This document shows, one piece after another, positions 8,217 through 16,454 of a stretch of DNA of 34,880 nt (its first letter is position 1; the number at the start of each line of letters is the position of its first letter). The translations under genes and the position numbers were made by a program. Below the pieces are notes generated by a model. It searched no databases and was not told the origin of the DNA. It saw only the letters and a list, made by a program, of their open reading frames with translations. The DNA lies in assembly GCA_030693045.1 (NCBI GenBank), contig JAUYBU010000078.1, forward strand, positions 1 to 34,880, given 5' to 3'. The DNA comes from Bryobacterales bacterium. Lineage in GTDB: Bacteria; Acidobacteriota; Terriglobia; Bryobacterales; Bryobacteraceae.

Positions 8217-8756
8217 ATGAGGCGCCCACACTTCATCTCCTGGCTAACAGCCGCCATCCTGGCGGCGGCGCTGGGGTATGGGCAAACGCCGGCGACGGTC
8301 TCGGAAGCGCAGGTGAAAGCCGCCTTTCTGCTGAACTTCCCGAAGTTCGTGAGTTGGCCGGCCGGCAATGCGGCTCCGGGGCGGCCCTTTGTAATCGGAC
8401 TGCTCGGGCAGGACGAGGTCGGCGAAGCGGTGCGCGCGCTGGCGCAGGGTAAGAAGCTCGGCGATCGCCCGCTGGTGGTGCGCCGTTTCACCCTGGTGAG
8501 CGAAGTGGCCGAATGCGACCTGCTGTATCTGGCGGCCGGGGAAAGCAGGCGGGCGCCGGTGGTGCGCGCGGCTCTGGAGGGCCGCGGCGTGCTCACGGTG
8601 GGAGATTGGGCCTCGTTCGCGCACGAGGGAGGAATGATCGCCCTGGTCGCCGACAAGAGCCGTATCGTCTTCGTGGCCAACCCCAAGGCGGCGCAAGTAG
8701 CGGGCCTCGCCATCAGCGCCCAGTTGCTGAGCCTGGCCAAGACGGTGGAGCGTTGA
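8217..8756 (+). CDS. YfiR-like periplasmic protein (DUF4154)
   Basis: A 179-residue protein with a signal peptide (residues ~1-22, ending LGYG) and the YfiR-family pattern: [19 protein letters not shown] near the N-terminus, then [15 protein letters not shown] and a late [22 protein letters not shown] stretch interrupted by variable segments. In Pseudomonas, YfiR is a periplasmic inhibitor of the YfiN diguanylate cyclase. Here no GGDEF protein is nearby; the downstream neighbour, 4 bases away, is a membrane histidine kinase with a periplasmic loop, which is the likely partner. The tight spacing with both neighbours points to one operon. Confidence 0.85.
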   Translation: MRRPHFISWLTAAILAAALGYGQTPATVSEAQVKAAFLLNFPKFVSWPAGNAAPGRPFVIGLLGQDEVGEAVRALAQGKKLGDRPLVVRRFTLVSEVAECDLLYLAAGESRRAPVVRAALEGRGVLTVGDWASFAHEGGMIALVADKSRIVFVANPKAAQVAGLAISAQLLSLAKTVER

Positions 8757-8760
8757 TCCC

Positions 8761-11091
8761 ATGAACCTCCCGCCAAAACGCCGGCTCGACTGGGTGCGCT
8801 TCTCGCTCGAAAACAAGCTGAAGCTGGTCATGACGCTGATCTCGGGCGTCGTGCTGCTGGTGACGGCGCTGTTACTGGTGAGTCTGGAAGTCTACCGCTC
8901 CGGGCTGGAACTGGCGCAAAGACTGGCGACCAGCGCCGAACTGGTCGGGCGAAACACAACCGCGGCATTGGCCTTCGACGACCGCAAAGCGGCCGGCGAC
9001 ACCCTGGCCTCGTTGGCGGCCATCGGCGACATCACGGCCGCCGACCTGTTCGATTCGCACGGCCGCGTTTTCGCCAGCTTCCGCCGAGCCGCTGCCAGCG
9101 ACGGCGATGGGCGGTTGCGCCAGCCGATTCTCCTGCAAGGAGAGCGGATCGGGGCGATCGAGATCCGATTCACCGGCGCTTCGGTGCGGAACAAAGTTCT
9201 GGGCTACGCCGTCGTGGTCCTGCTCATGTTCCCGATTCTGGTGGGGGCGGCGTTCCTGCTCTCCTCGCGCTTGCAGGCATTGATCTCGGCGCCGATCGTG
9301 GAGCTGGCGGAAACCGCGCGGCAGGTCTCGGCGCACCGCAACTTCGCGGTGCGCGCCCGGCTGGGCGAGCAAGGCGAGATCGGCACGCTTATCGCGGCCT
9401 TCAACGGGATGCTCGACGAGATCGAATCGCACAACAACCAGTTGCTGCGGCTGAACGGCGACTTGCAGGCGGCAAAAGAGCGGGCCGAGGGACTCTCGAA
9501 GTTGAAGAGCGAGTTTCTGGCGAACATGAGCCACGAGATCCGCACCCCCATGAACGGGATTCTGGGCATGACGGCGATCGCGCTGGAAGCCTGCCGCGAC
9601 AACGACCAGCGCGACTGCCTGCGCGCGGTCACGACGTCGGCCGAGGGGCTGCTGGTGGTGATCAACGACATCCTCGATTTTTCGAAAATCGAAGCCGGCC
9701 GCATGACCCTCGACCCGCACGACTTCTCGTTGCGCGGCGAGTTGGGATCGCTGGCGCGCGCGCTGGCGCCGCGGGCGCACGAGAAGGGACTCGAGCTGAT
9801 CCTTTCGATCCAGCCGGAGGTCCCGGAATGGGTCCGGGCGGACTCCGGCCGTCTGCGTCAGATTCTCTGGAACCTGTCCGGAAACGCGATCAAGTTCACC
9901 GAGCGCGGCGAGGTGGCCATCGAAGCCGGAATCGAGGACGGTCCCCCAGGGGCGTTGCGGCTGCGATTCGGCGTGCGCGACACGGGGATCGGCATCGCTC
10001 CCGAAAAGCGACGCCTCATCTTCGAGCCGTTCGAGCAGGCCGACGGCTCGACCTCGCGCCGCTACGGAGGCACGGGCCTGGGCCTGGCAATCGCCAGGCA
10101 ACTGGCCGAGCTCATGGGCGGACGAATTTGGGTGGAAAGCGAAGCCGGCCGTGGAAGCGCCTTCTTCTTCACCATCGCAGCCGAGACGGCCGCATCGCGC
10201 CCGGTTGAAGACCGGCCGGTCGACCTCGACCGCCTTCGTGGCGCGCATGTGCTGGCCGTGGACGACAATGAAACCAATTGCCGGGTCATTCAGGGTCTGT
10301 TGAGCGCCAAGTCCATTCCCGTAACCACGGCCCGCTGCGGCCGGGCCGCCCTCGATGAACTCGAGCGGGCGGTCCAATCGGGCAACCCCTACCGGCTGCT
10401 GCTTCTGGATGCCGAGATGCCGGAAATGGACGGCTTCGCGCTGGCCGCCGAGGTTGTGAGGCGCAAACTGGCGCCCGGCGGGCAAATCATCATGCTCAGC
10501 TCCCTGGATCTTCAGGACAGCGTCGAACGTTGCCGGGCCGTTGGCATTTCGGTCTATCTGGTCAAGCCGGTCTTGGAAAGCGCCCTGCTGGAGGCAATGA
10601 GCCGGAGCCTTGGCGCGGCCGGCCCGCGCCAGGACCGCCCCGAGGCGCCGGCCGCAACCGCGGACCAGGCACCGGCGCCGGCGCCGCTCCGCATCCTGGT
10701 GGCGGAAGACAATCGCATCAACCAGAAGCTGATTCTTCGGTTGCTCTCGCGCGGGGGCCACCAGGTGTCTCTCGCCGAGAACGGGCTGGAGGCGCTGGAG
10801 GCGTTGCGCAAGGCGTCCTTCGACCTGGTTCTCATGGATGTGCAGATGCCCGGGCTCGACGGCCTGGAGGCGACGCGCCGAATCCGCGCCCTCGAAGTCC
10901 CCGGCGGAGACCGGTTACCCATCGTGGCGCTCACCGCCCACGCCATGAAAGGCGACGAGGAGGAATGCTACCGCAGCGGCATGGACGGCTATCTTTCAAA
11001 GCCCATCGACATCGCGAGCCTGAACTCGCTGATCGCCAGCGTCTCCGAAAGCGGCGATTTCCGCGAGCAAGCCCGCAAAGCCCGCCAATAA
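8761..11091 (+). CDS. Hybrid histidine kinase (periplasmic sensor-HAMP-HisKA-HATPase-REC-REC)
   Basis: A 776-residue inner-membrane kinase. Transmembrane segments lie at ~22-42 and ~148-168, enclosing a ~105-residue periplasmic sensor of CHASE8-like size. A HAMP segment (~170-225) and a short coiled coil lead to the H-box [10 protein letters not shown] with phospho-acceptor H258. The ATPase domain has an N-box, DTGIGI and GGTGLGLAI motifs. Two receiver domains follow: REC1 (~495-610, D550, fairly divergent) and REC2 (~642-765, D693, SKPI lysine). There is no HPt domain or output domain, so the final acceptor must be encoded elsewhere. It is the last gene of the TonB receptor-YfiR-kinase run, starting 4 bases after the YfiR-like stop. 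Confidence 0.92.
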   Translation: MNLPPKRRLDWVRFSLENKLKLVMTLISGVVLLVTALLLVSLEVYRSGLELAQRLATSAELVGRNTTAALAFDDRKAAGDTLASLAAIGDITAADLFDSHGRVFASFRRAAASDGDGRLRQPILLQGERIGAIEIRFTGASVRNKVLGYAVVVLLMFPILVGAAFLLSSRLQALISAPIVELAETARQVSAHRNFAVRARLGEQGEIGTLIAAFNGMLDEIESHNNQLLRLNGDLQAAKERAEGLSKLKSEFLANMSHEIRTPMNGILGMTAIALEACRDNDQRDCLRAVTTSAEGLLVVINDILDFSKIEAGRMTLDPHDFSLRGELGSLARALAPRAHEKGLELILSIQPEVPEWVRADSGRLRQILWNLSGNAIKFTERGEVAIEAGIEDGPPGALRLRFGVRDTGIGIAPEKRRLIFEPFEQADGSTSRRYGGTGLGLAIARQLAELMGGRIWVESEAGRGSAFFFTIAAETAASRPVEDRPVDLDRLRGAHVLAVDDNETNCRVIQGLLSAKSIPVTTARCGRAALDELERAVQSGNPYRLLLLDAEMPEMDGFALAAEVVRRKLAPGGQIIMLSSLDLQDSVERCRAVGISVYLVKPVLESALLEAMSRSLGAAGPRQDRPEAPAATADQAPAPAPLRILVAEDNRINQKLILRLLSRGGHQVSLAENGLEALEALRKASFDLVLMDVQMPGLDGLEATRRIRALEVPGGDRLPIVALTAHAMKGDEEECYRSGMDGYLSKPIDIASLNSLIASVSESGDFREQARKARQ

Positions 11092-11153
11092 ACCGGCGTC
11101 TCTTTTCACAGCCTGTAGGCCGTGAGACAATGGGAGCGACGGAAGGCTGAACC

Positions 11154-11519
11154 ATGGCGGCGAGAATCCCAATCGATTCACAAGCGGTTGCCAGTCTTTG
11201 CCGGCGTCGCCATATCCGGAAACTGGCCCTGTTCGGGTCCGTCCTGCGAGACGATTTCTCGGCCGCTAGCGACGTGGACGTTCTGGTGGAGTTCGACGCC
11301 GGTCACGTTCCCGGCCTGGAGTTCTTCGCGATCGAAGCCGAACTCTCCGAGCTGATGTGCCGCAAAGTCGACCTTCACACTCCCCAATCCCTGAGCCCAT
11401 TCTTCCGCGAACAGGTGCTGGCGTCGTCCGAGTTTCAGTATGTCGCACGCTCGGCGACGGCGCGCCCCTATTTCGGGGACAGGCTACGAAATCCCGAAAT
11501 TAATTTCGGGATTTCGTAG
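11154..11519 (+). CDS. MNT-type minimal nucleotidyltransferase, orphan with altered C-terminus
   Basis: A 121-residue protein with LFGSVLRDDF and SDVDVLVEF, giving the GS-x10-DxD pattern (G28, S29, D40, D42) of minimal nucleotidyltransferases. These usually act as the antitoxin partner of a HEPN (DUF86-type) toxin, modifying it with nucleotides. No HEPN gene follows. The natural end is expected after EFQYVA (~residue 99); the last ~10 residues, RNPEINFGIS, and the TAG stop are encoded by the palindrome at 11479. The gene therefore seems cut at its 3' end by the repeat, which may also have removed a partner gene. A GGAAGG ribosome site precedes the ATG. Confidence 0.75.
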   Translation: MAARIPIDSQAVASLCRRRHIRKLALFGSVLRDDFSAASDVDVLVEFDAGHVPGLEFFAIEAELSELMCRKVDLHTPQSLSPFFREQVLASSEFQYVARSATARPYFGDRLRNPEINFGIS

Positions 11520-11524
11520 CCTGT
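11479..11524. repeat. 46-bp perfect palindrome
   Basis: Two 23-base arms are exact reverse complements with no spacer, centred between 11501 and 11502 (core CGAAATTAATTTCG). The right half overlaps the start of repeat copy B at 11512, whose first bases also open the window at position 1. It encodes the tail and stop of the MNT gene. Perfect spacer-less palindromes of this size suggest a recent insertion or fold-back event. Confidence 0.95.
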
Positions 11525-11662
11525 GGTCATGATCGCATCGCGCTCACCGAAGGTGATGAAAAAGGGGGACACGCCTGTGTCTCTGGACGGGCGACGGGTT
11601 GCGTAAGATTAGCCCGGAGTGTCCCCGGGTCTCTGCTATTTTCGAGAGTGTCCCCGAAATAG
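11512..11662. repeat. 151-bp dispersed repeat, copy B
   Basis: Same length, orientation and box order as 1-151 (GGGGGACAC, then two GTGTCCCC). It ends 4 bases before the stop codon of the minus-strand c554-like gene, just as copy A ends 2 bases before its neighbour's stop. Read on the minus strand, the outer hairpin is followed by CTTTTTC, resembling a Rho-independent terminator. Confidence 0.88.
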
Positions 11663-11666
11663 ACGG

Positions 11667-12776
11667 TTACCGCGCCAGGCGGCTGATGGTGAGGAAGGTG
11701 ACGCGCTTTTCCGTTTCGGCGGTGGCCGTGGGCGAGTAGTGGTACCAGAAGGTCGCCTTGACCTGGGTCTGGACGCCCTGGGGGATGTCGAAGTAGAACG
11801 TCTCGGTGCGTTTCTCGTCCGGGGCCAGGCGCGTGTCGGAGGTCGTTTTGGCGGCCTTCACGAAGGCCAGATGCTCGCGCTCCAGGGGCGCGCCGTTCTG
11901 ATCGGCGACGGTGCGCTGGTAGACCCGCTCCTGGCGAAAGTGTTTGCCGTCGTAGGAGTCGGCCCGAAGTTCCAGCACGATCTTGCGCAACGGCGAGCCG
12001 GTCGGAACGTAATGTCCGGCCGCGGCGTTGGCGACGTCGACGGTGACCTTGAGTTTGCCACCCTCTCGGGCGGTGGAAAGCTGCGCCTTGAAGGTGCTGT
12101 TCAATTGGTCGATCGAGTGGCTGCCCGGCATCAGGTGCAGGTTGACCGTGTTGTCCGAAGATCGTTTGATCTTCGGATCGACGACATCGCCGGCCACCTT
12201 CGACATGTGGCATGATTGACACTGCTTGCCGGCCTTGGCATAGGAGCTGGCCTTCCATTCCGAGTAAGTGCTCAGAACCGCGAAGCCCTGCGCGTTGCGA
12301 TATTCGTGGCACGGCGCGCAGATGGCCGAGGAGGTGTGCACCTGGGAGAAGACCGCGCTGTGCGCGGTGGGACTGGCGCCCTTGAGAGTTCCGCTCTTGA
12401 CCAGGCCAAACTCGAGCTTCGCTCTGGGGTTGGGTCCCGTCAGCACGACCTCCCTCACCGAGTGGCAGTAGTCGCAGGTCACGCCTTCCCAACTCACTTT
12501 CTTCTGCAGCGTCAGGTCGCCGGTCTGAACCGCAATCGGAGAATGGCAACTCAGGCAGGTCTTTCGAACCGCGGCGCCCAACTCCGACTCGGCGCTCTCC
12601 AGCGCGTCCTGAAACAGACGGCTCTCCATCGAGCGCGCGTGAGCCGAACTCTTCCACGCTGCGTGGATCGCGCGGTGGCACCGCCCGCAGAACTCGGCGC
12701 TGCCGATCAACTCAACTCCGGCGCCGGAAGCGGACATGGCGAGCGCGCCGGCGAGCAAGCACGAAGCGAAAGACAT
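11667..12776 (-). CDS. Pentaheme cytochrome c, c554-like
   Basis: A 369-residue exported cytochrome with a signal peptide (~1-19). Five CxxCH heme sites are at 30, 74, 101, 153 and 186, in the spacing and context (SAEFCGRCH, WEGVTCDYCH, CQSCHM) typical of cytochrome c554-like proteins. Residues ~205-369 carry no heme and look like a beta-sandwich domain (GHYVPTGSPLRKIVLELRA). Enzymatic activity cannot be assigned; an electron carrier or small-molecule reductase in the periplasm is plausible. It is the last gene of the minus-strand electron-transfer run, 3 bases after the nonaheme gene. Confidence 0.85.
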   Translation of the reverse strand: MSFASCLLAGALAMSASGAGVELIGSAEFCGRCHRAIHAAWKSSAHARSMESRLFQDALESAESELGAAVRKTCLSCHSPIAVQTGDLTLQKKVSWEGVTCDYCHSVREVVLTGPNPRAKLEFGLVKSGTLKGASPTAHSAVFSQVHTSSAICAPCHEYRNAQGFAVLSTYSEWKASSYAKAGKQCQSCHMSKVAGDVVDPKIKRSSDNTVNLHLMPGSHSIDQLNSTFKAQLSTAREGGKLKVTVDVANAAAGHYVPTGSPLRKIVLELRADSYDGKHFRQERVYQRTVADQNGAPLEREHLAFVKAAKTTSDTRLAPDEKRTETFYFDIPQGVQTQVKATFWYHYSPTATAETEKRVTFLTISRLAR

Positions 12777-12779
12777 GGA

Positions 12780-14027
12780 TCAACTCCCACCGGTCCCGGA
12801 ACGCGGTCCGCGATGGTTCTCGATAGACCGGATCGCCAGCCACAAGCCGGCCATGGTGGCCAGAATGGCGGCCAGGGAAATGGACAGACCGAAGCGCCGG
12901 AAAGTGCGCTCCTTCAAGGCCGCCACTCCGGCCGCATACGTCTTGCCGGCAACCACCAGCCCGGCCTGGACGGGCTTTGCGACGGCGGCGGTCTGAAAGG
13001 CGTGGACCGCCAGCCGGGCTTTGATCATGTTCTCGCGGCCATCCATGAGCTGAAGCTGCGCTTCCGAGACCTCCATTCCCGACTGCCGGGCCCGTTCCAG
13101 GATCTCTTCCGAGCGACCCAGGGCCGCATCCAGTTCCTTGATCCGGTTCGCGATCTCGGCCGCGGCCCGGCCACCCGCCGAATCCGCCTCGTGACACTGG
13201 GCGCACACGCTCCCGTCGCCGGAAAGCATCTTCACGGCAGGCTTCTCGATCTTGTGCTTGCCGTGGCAGACGATGCACCCGGCGGCTCCCATCGCGGTGA
13301 AAACCGGCTGGTGAGGGCTCTTTTTGTACAGTTCCTCGAATAGCACGTGGCAAGTGCCGCAGACCGCGGCCACGGAGTTGACTTGCGGCGGCGTCGCGCC
13401 GTGGTTGCCGTGGCAGGAGGCGCAACTGGGCGCCGACAGGTCTCCGCGCTTGGCCAGCGCGGTCCAGTGCACGCTCTGACGGTACTCGTCGAACTGGGTG
13501 TGCTCGATTTTGTACTTCGACATCCGCCCGGCGTCGGCATGGCAGCGGGCGCAGGTCTCCGGCAAACGGAGCGGATGGACCGGCGAGAGCGCGTGGCGAA
13601 CCTCGCGAATGTCGTGGACGCCGTGGCAATCCACGCAATTGGCCACCGCGGCGTCGCCGGCCGCCAGGCGCTTGCCGTGCACGCTGGTGCGGTACTGAGC
13701 GAGCTGGTCGACGCGTTGCTGGGGTTTGAACTTGTGGATCAGATTGGAGTCGCTGTGGCAGCGCGCGCACAAGTCGGGGACCGCGGTTCGCGCGATCTTG
13801 CCCTTGTAGCCGCGGGCGCGGCTCATCGACACGGCCGGGTCGCCGGAGGCGGCGTCGCCGCCGTGGCAGTCGGTGCATCCGAACCCGCGCGTCGAATGGA
13901 TGTCGATCTTGAATGCCAGGGCCGGCTTCTGGAGACGCCCTTCGAGCGCCGCGTGGCACTCCAGGCAGGAGTTTCCGGCCGCGGCGAGCGGGGCGAGAAA
14001 CAGCAGGAACAAAGCGGCGGTTCTCAT
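12780..14027 (-). CDS. Nonaheme cytochrome c with C-terminal membrane anchor
   Basis: A 415-residue protein with a signal peptide (~1-17) and nine CxxCH sites at 21, 51, 87, 131, 159, 202, 223, 251 and 275. After the heme domain comes a helical, probably coiled-coil stretch (~287-345) and one transmembrane segment (~380-400), leaving a short cytoplasmic tail. The heme domain should sit in the periplasm next to the cytochrome b. ATG 14027 overlaps the cytochrome b stop as ATGA, so translation is probably coupled. I do not recognise a named enzyme; a quinol-to-cytochrome relay is the simplest reading. Confidence 0.85.
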   Translation of the reverse strand: MRTAALFLLFLAPLAAAGNSCLECHAALEGRLQKPALAFKIDIHSTRGFGCTDCHGGDAASGDPAVSMSRARGYKGKIARTAVPDLCARCHSDSNLIHKFKPQQRVDQLAQYRTSVHGKRLAAGDAAVANCVDCHGVHDIREVRHALSPVHPLRLPETCARCHADAGRMSKYKIEHTQFDEYRQSVHWTALAKRGDLSAPSCASCHGNHGATPPQVNSVAAVCGTCHVLFEELYKKSPHQPVFTAMGAAGCIVCHGKHKIEKPAVKMLSGDGSVCAQCHEADSAGGRAAAEIANRIKELDAALGRSEEILERARQSGMEVSEAQLQLMDGRENMIKARLAVHAFQTAAVAKPVQAGLVVAGKTYAAGVAALKERTFRRFGLSISLAAILATMAGLWLAIRSIENHRGPRSGTGGS

Positions 14028-15118
14028 TTCCAGTACCCCAGGGCGGAAAACGTCGCCAGGTAGGCTATCAACACCACCGCCGTTCCCGTCAGCAGGCGGG
14101 TGCGCTCGCCGCCGCTGCGATCGTTCGCCCAGAACGGCAGCGTGACCCACCAGGCGGCCAGCAGGCCGAAGCCGAGCAATCCGAGCAATTCGCCCTCGAA
14201 CATCCAGACGTGGCTCGGAATCAGTTTCAGGGTGTAGAACGGCGCCAGAAAATACCATTCCGGGCGGATGCCCGCCGGCGCCGGGGCGAAAGGATCCGCT
14301 TTCTCGCCCAGCTCCCAGGGAAAGATGGCCGCCAGCATGCCCAGCACGGCCAGGGCGGCGTACCAGGCCATCAGCTCGCGGAGAAAGAAATTCGGGAAAA
14401 ACGGCATCTCCGGCGCCGGACCGCCGGAAGCGCGGTTCTGCTCCTCCACGCGCGGCGGCGAACTGATGCCGAAGCTTTGCACCAGGAACAGGTGCACCAG
14501 CAGCAGGCCCGTGGTCAGGGCCGGCAGCACCGCCACGTGGAACCCGAAGAACCGGGTCAGCGTGGCGCCTCCGACATCGTCGCCCCCGCGCAGAAACCGG
14601 GCCAGCGTGGGGCCGATCAGCGGCACGGCGGCGGCCATGTCGGTGCCCACCTTGGTGGCGAAGTAGGAGATCGTGTTCCAGGGCAGCAGGTAGCCGCTGA
14701 AGCCGAATCCCAGCGCCAGCCCCAGCAGACCCACGCCGCTCAGCCAGGTGATTTCGCGCGGCCTGCGGTAGGACCGCAGGAACACCACGCTGAACATGTG
14801 GATGAAGGCCGCCAGGATCATCAGGTTGCCCGACCAACTGTGAATGGACCGGATCAGCCACCCGAACTCGACTCGCGTGACGATGAACTGAACGCTCTCG
14901 TATGCCTCGGCGGCCGAGGGCCGGTAGTACAGCAGCAGAAGGATGCCGGTGGCTACCTGGATGCCAAACAGAAACAGCGTGATTCCGCCGAAGTAATACC
15001 ACATGGTGGCGGAGTGCTTGGGCACCCTCTTGTGCGCAACAAAGGATTGGATGGCGTCAAACGCCAGCCGTTCTTCGAGCCACCCGATCAGGGGCGGCTT
15101 ACCCTTAAGTGAAGCCAT
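14024..15118 (-). CDS. Cytochrome b (b6-like, fused with subunit IV region)
   Basis: A 364-residue membrane protein, the quinol-oxidising core of a Rieske/cytochrome b complex. Heme-b ligands are H93/H107 and H194/H209; the second pair is separated by 14 residues, as in b6-type proteins. The Qo-site motif PEWYF is at 286-290, so the subunit IV part is fused to the b6 part. About seven to eight transmembrane helices are visible. It starts 15 bases after the Rieske gene and overlaps the nonaheme gene by 4 bases. No cytochrome c1 or f gene is present; one of the neighbouring multiheme proteins may fill that role. Confidence 0.93.
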   Translation of the reverse strand: MASLKGKPPLIGWLEERLAFDAIQSFVAHKRVPKHSATMWYYFGGITLFLFGIQVATGILLLLYYRPSAAEAYESVQFIVTRVEFGWLIRSIHSWSGNLMILAAFIHMFSVVFLRSYRRPREITWLSGVGLLGLALGFGFSGYLLPWNTISYFATKVGTDMAAAVPLIGPTLARFLRGGDDVGGATLTRFFGFHVAVLPALTTGLLLVHLFLVQSFGISSPPRVEEQNRASGGPAPEMPFFPNFFLRELMAWYAALAVLGMLAAIFPWELGEKADPFAPAPAGIRPEWYFLAPFYTLKLIPSHVWMFEGELLGLLGFGLLAAWWVTLPFWANDRSGGERTRLLTGTAVVLIAYLATFSALGYWK

Positions 15119-15133
15119 AAGCTACCTTCCGGC

Positions 15134-15565
15134 CTAGCCGCGGCGAGACAACACTACTTCATCCCCGCGGACACGCACCGTGAATTCCTCCAGCGGCCGC
15201 GGCGGCGGGCCGGAAACGACTTTCCCGTTCAGGTCGTAAAAGCCGTTGTGGCAGGCGCACCAGATCTGCCGGCTGGACTCCTGGTATTGAACCGTGCAAT
15301 TCAGATGCGTGCAAACCCCGGAGAACGACCGCCACTCGTTGTCGCCCAGCCGGACCAGCAAGGCGGGCGTGCTTCCGAACTTCACAATCTTGGCGGCATT
15401 GACCTTGAACTCCTGGACCTTGCCGGCGCTAACTTCGTTGACCGTCGCTTCCGCAATCAGCGGGGGCGCCATGAACCGGAGTACCGGATAGAGGAACGCC
15501 GCAATCGATGCGGTGACGCCTCCGCCCAGCAACCAACTCGCGAGACCTCGTCTTGTCTGGGGCAT
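15134..15565 (-). CDS. Rieske [2Fe-2S] protein
   Basis: A 143-residue protein with an N-terminal transmembrane anchor (~11-30) preceded by TRRGLASWL, which could be a Tat-type signal anchor. The Rieske ligands are in CTHLNC (85-90) and CACHNG (103-108), with the extra cysteines forming the usual disulfide. It takes electrons from quinol at the cytochrome b Qo site. ATG 15565 is preferred because GGTAGG lies upstream at suitable spacing; a TTG at 15586 would add 7 residues. Confidence 0.92.
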   Translation of the reverse strand: MPQTRRGLASWLLGGGVTASIAAFLYPVLRFMAPPLIAEATVNEVSAGKVQEFKVNAAKIVKFGSTPALLVRLGDNEWRSFSGVCTHLNCTVQYQESSRQIWCACHNGFYDLNGKVVSGPPPRPLEEFTVRVRGDEVVLSRRG

Positions 15566-15610
15566 AACTGACCTACCGAGGAACAATTATGCCATAGCCC
15601 GGAATGAAAT

Positions 15611-15694
15611 GTGGGACCGGGGGGCGCCCGCTGGGCCCGGCCGGTCTTGTTTGGCAGATTGGAAGGACAGGACCGGCCGGGAGGCCTGTCCCAC
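15611..15694. repeat. Long intergenic hairpin
   Basis: The outer arms GTGGGA (15611) and TCCCAC (15694) and the inner arms CCCGGCCGGTC / GACCGGCCGGG (15636-15681) form a strong stem-loop directly after the monoheme cytochrome stop and before the Rieske gene. It could attenuate transcription or protect the upstream message; it may also be a member of a dispersed repeat family. Confidence 0.6.
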
Positions 15695-16021
15695 TTATTT
15701 CTTCAATGTACGCAGGAAGGCGATCCCGTCGGCTATTTCCGCGTCCGTCAGACCCTTGGACACAACCTTGTGCTTCGGCAAGCCGGTGATCTTCACTTTG
15801 ATCTCGGCGTCCTTCATCGCCTGGAACTTGGCCGAGCTGAAGGCCATCATGCCGGGGTTCGCCTTCACCAGCGCCGCCGTCGGAGTGCCGTCCGCGCCAT
15901 GGCAGACCTTGCACTTCTTTGTGTAGAGATCCTTGCCGGCGTCGGCCTCGGCGCCGAACAGGACGGCGACATTCAAGAACAGCACGAAGCTGAGTAAAAT
16001 CGCGATGCTTACTTTGTTCAT
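15695..16021 (-). CDS. Monoheme cytochrome c
   Basis: A 108-residue periplasmic class I cytochrome with a signal peptide (~1-24) and one heme site, CKVCH (37-41, followed by GADGTP). A methionine pair in NPGMMAFSS is a candidate for the sixth iron ligand. AAGGAG lies before the ATG. It leads the Rieske/cytochrome b block, and a candidate sigma-54 promoter is 35 bases upstream. It is likely the soluble or loosely bound electron acceptor of that complex. Confidence 0.88.
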   Translation of the reverse strand: MNKVSIAILLSFVLFLNVAVLFGAEADAGKDLYTKKCKVCHGADGTPTAALVKANPGMMAFSSAKFQAMKDAEIKVKITGLPKHKVVSKGLTDAEIADGIAFLRTLKK

Positions 16022-16066
16022 AGCAGTTTCTCCTTATGGCCGGTTCCGCCATCGTCGCGCCCGGCA

Positions 16067-16082
16067 AGCATTCACTATCCCA
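16067..16082 (-). promoter_or_regulatory. Candidate sigma-54 promoter (weak)
   Basis: On the minus strand TGGGATAGTGAATGCT has GG and GC separated by 10 bases, the essential -24/-12 layout, with TGG and TGCT flanks but several mismatches. The inferred start is about 35 bases before the monoheme cytochrome ATG. A GG-N10-GC core alone occurs often by chance in GC-rich DNA. Confidence 0.3.
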
Positions 16083-16125
16083 TAATCGGGCCTCAAACAC
16101 CAATACTGACGCCTTCAAAGACTCT

Positions 16126-16230
16126 AGGTCTCCGACCGTGTGATTCGGTTCTTCCGCTTGCTGACGCGCGCGGCTCAGAATCGTTTCCGAGCCGCGACCG
16201 TGAGGGAGCGGAACCAGCGGTCGGAGACCT
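16126..16230. repeat. 105-bp inverted-repeat element
   Basis: Perfect 13-base ends AGGTCTCCGACCG (16126) and CGGTCGGAGACCT (16230) enclose imperfect arms containing GGTTCTTCCGCTTGCTGACG and CCGTGAGGGAGCGGAACC. The left 39 bases recur at 22117-22155. The core matches the repeats at 5909, 22273 and 28237. Noncoding, REP/MITE-like. Confidence 0.85.
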
Positions 16231-16257
16231 ACCGTTGCACGGTTCGATTGTCAACCG

Positions 16258-16454
16258 TTACGGCACGCGGAAAAACGGCAGGTCCGGAAGCGCGGCCGCC
16301 AGGGGCGGCGCGCCGGATTGATGGCCCACGCCGAGCGCGCAGTGGTGGGTGGGGCCTTGCTCGCACCAGGCGTTTACGAAGGCCGCCGGCGGCAGTTTAG
16401 CGAGCCGCCGGCGGTTTGCGTCACGCGCAGGGTGGTCACCAGCCCGGTGCGGAC
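16258..16454 (-). pseudogene. 3' fragment of an isomerase-like gene
   Basis: The minus strand encodes remains of the C-terminus of the L-fucose isomerase-like gene at 28304. Bases 16320-16395 match 28366-28441 at 75 of 76 positions, and flanking bases match less well, down to the stop. A second block (~16405-16454) matches ~28530-28580, with the ~90 bases between deleted. The second block runs directly into the stop codon of the NrfD gene, so the junction lies at the NrfD 3' end. A related repeat element lies just downstream of both the fragment and the intact gene, so they may have moved together. The fragment has no start and is not expected to be functional. Confidence 0.88.

Noticed and set aside
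8872-10761. 629-residue open frame on the minus strand
   Set aside because: Antisense to the hybrid kinase, with no domain signatures, while every kinase motif is intact on the plus strand.
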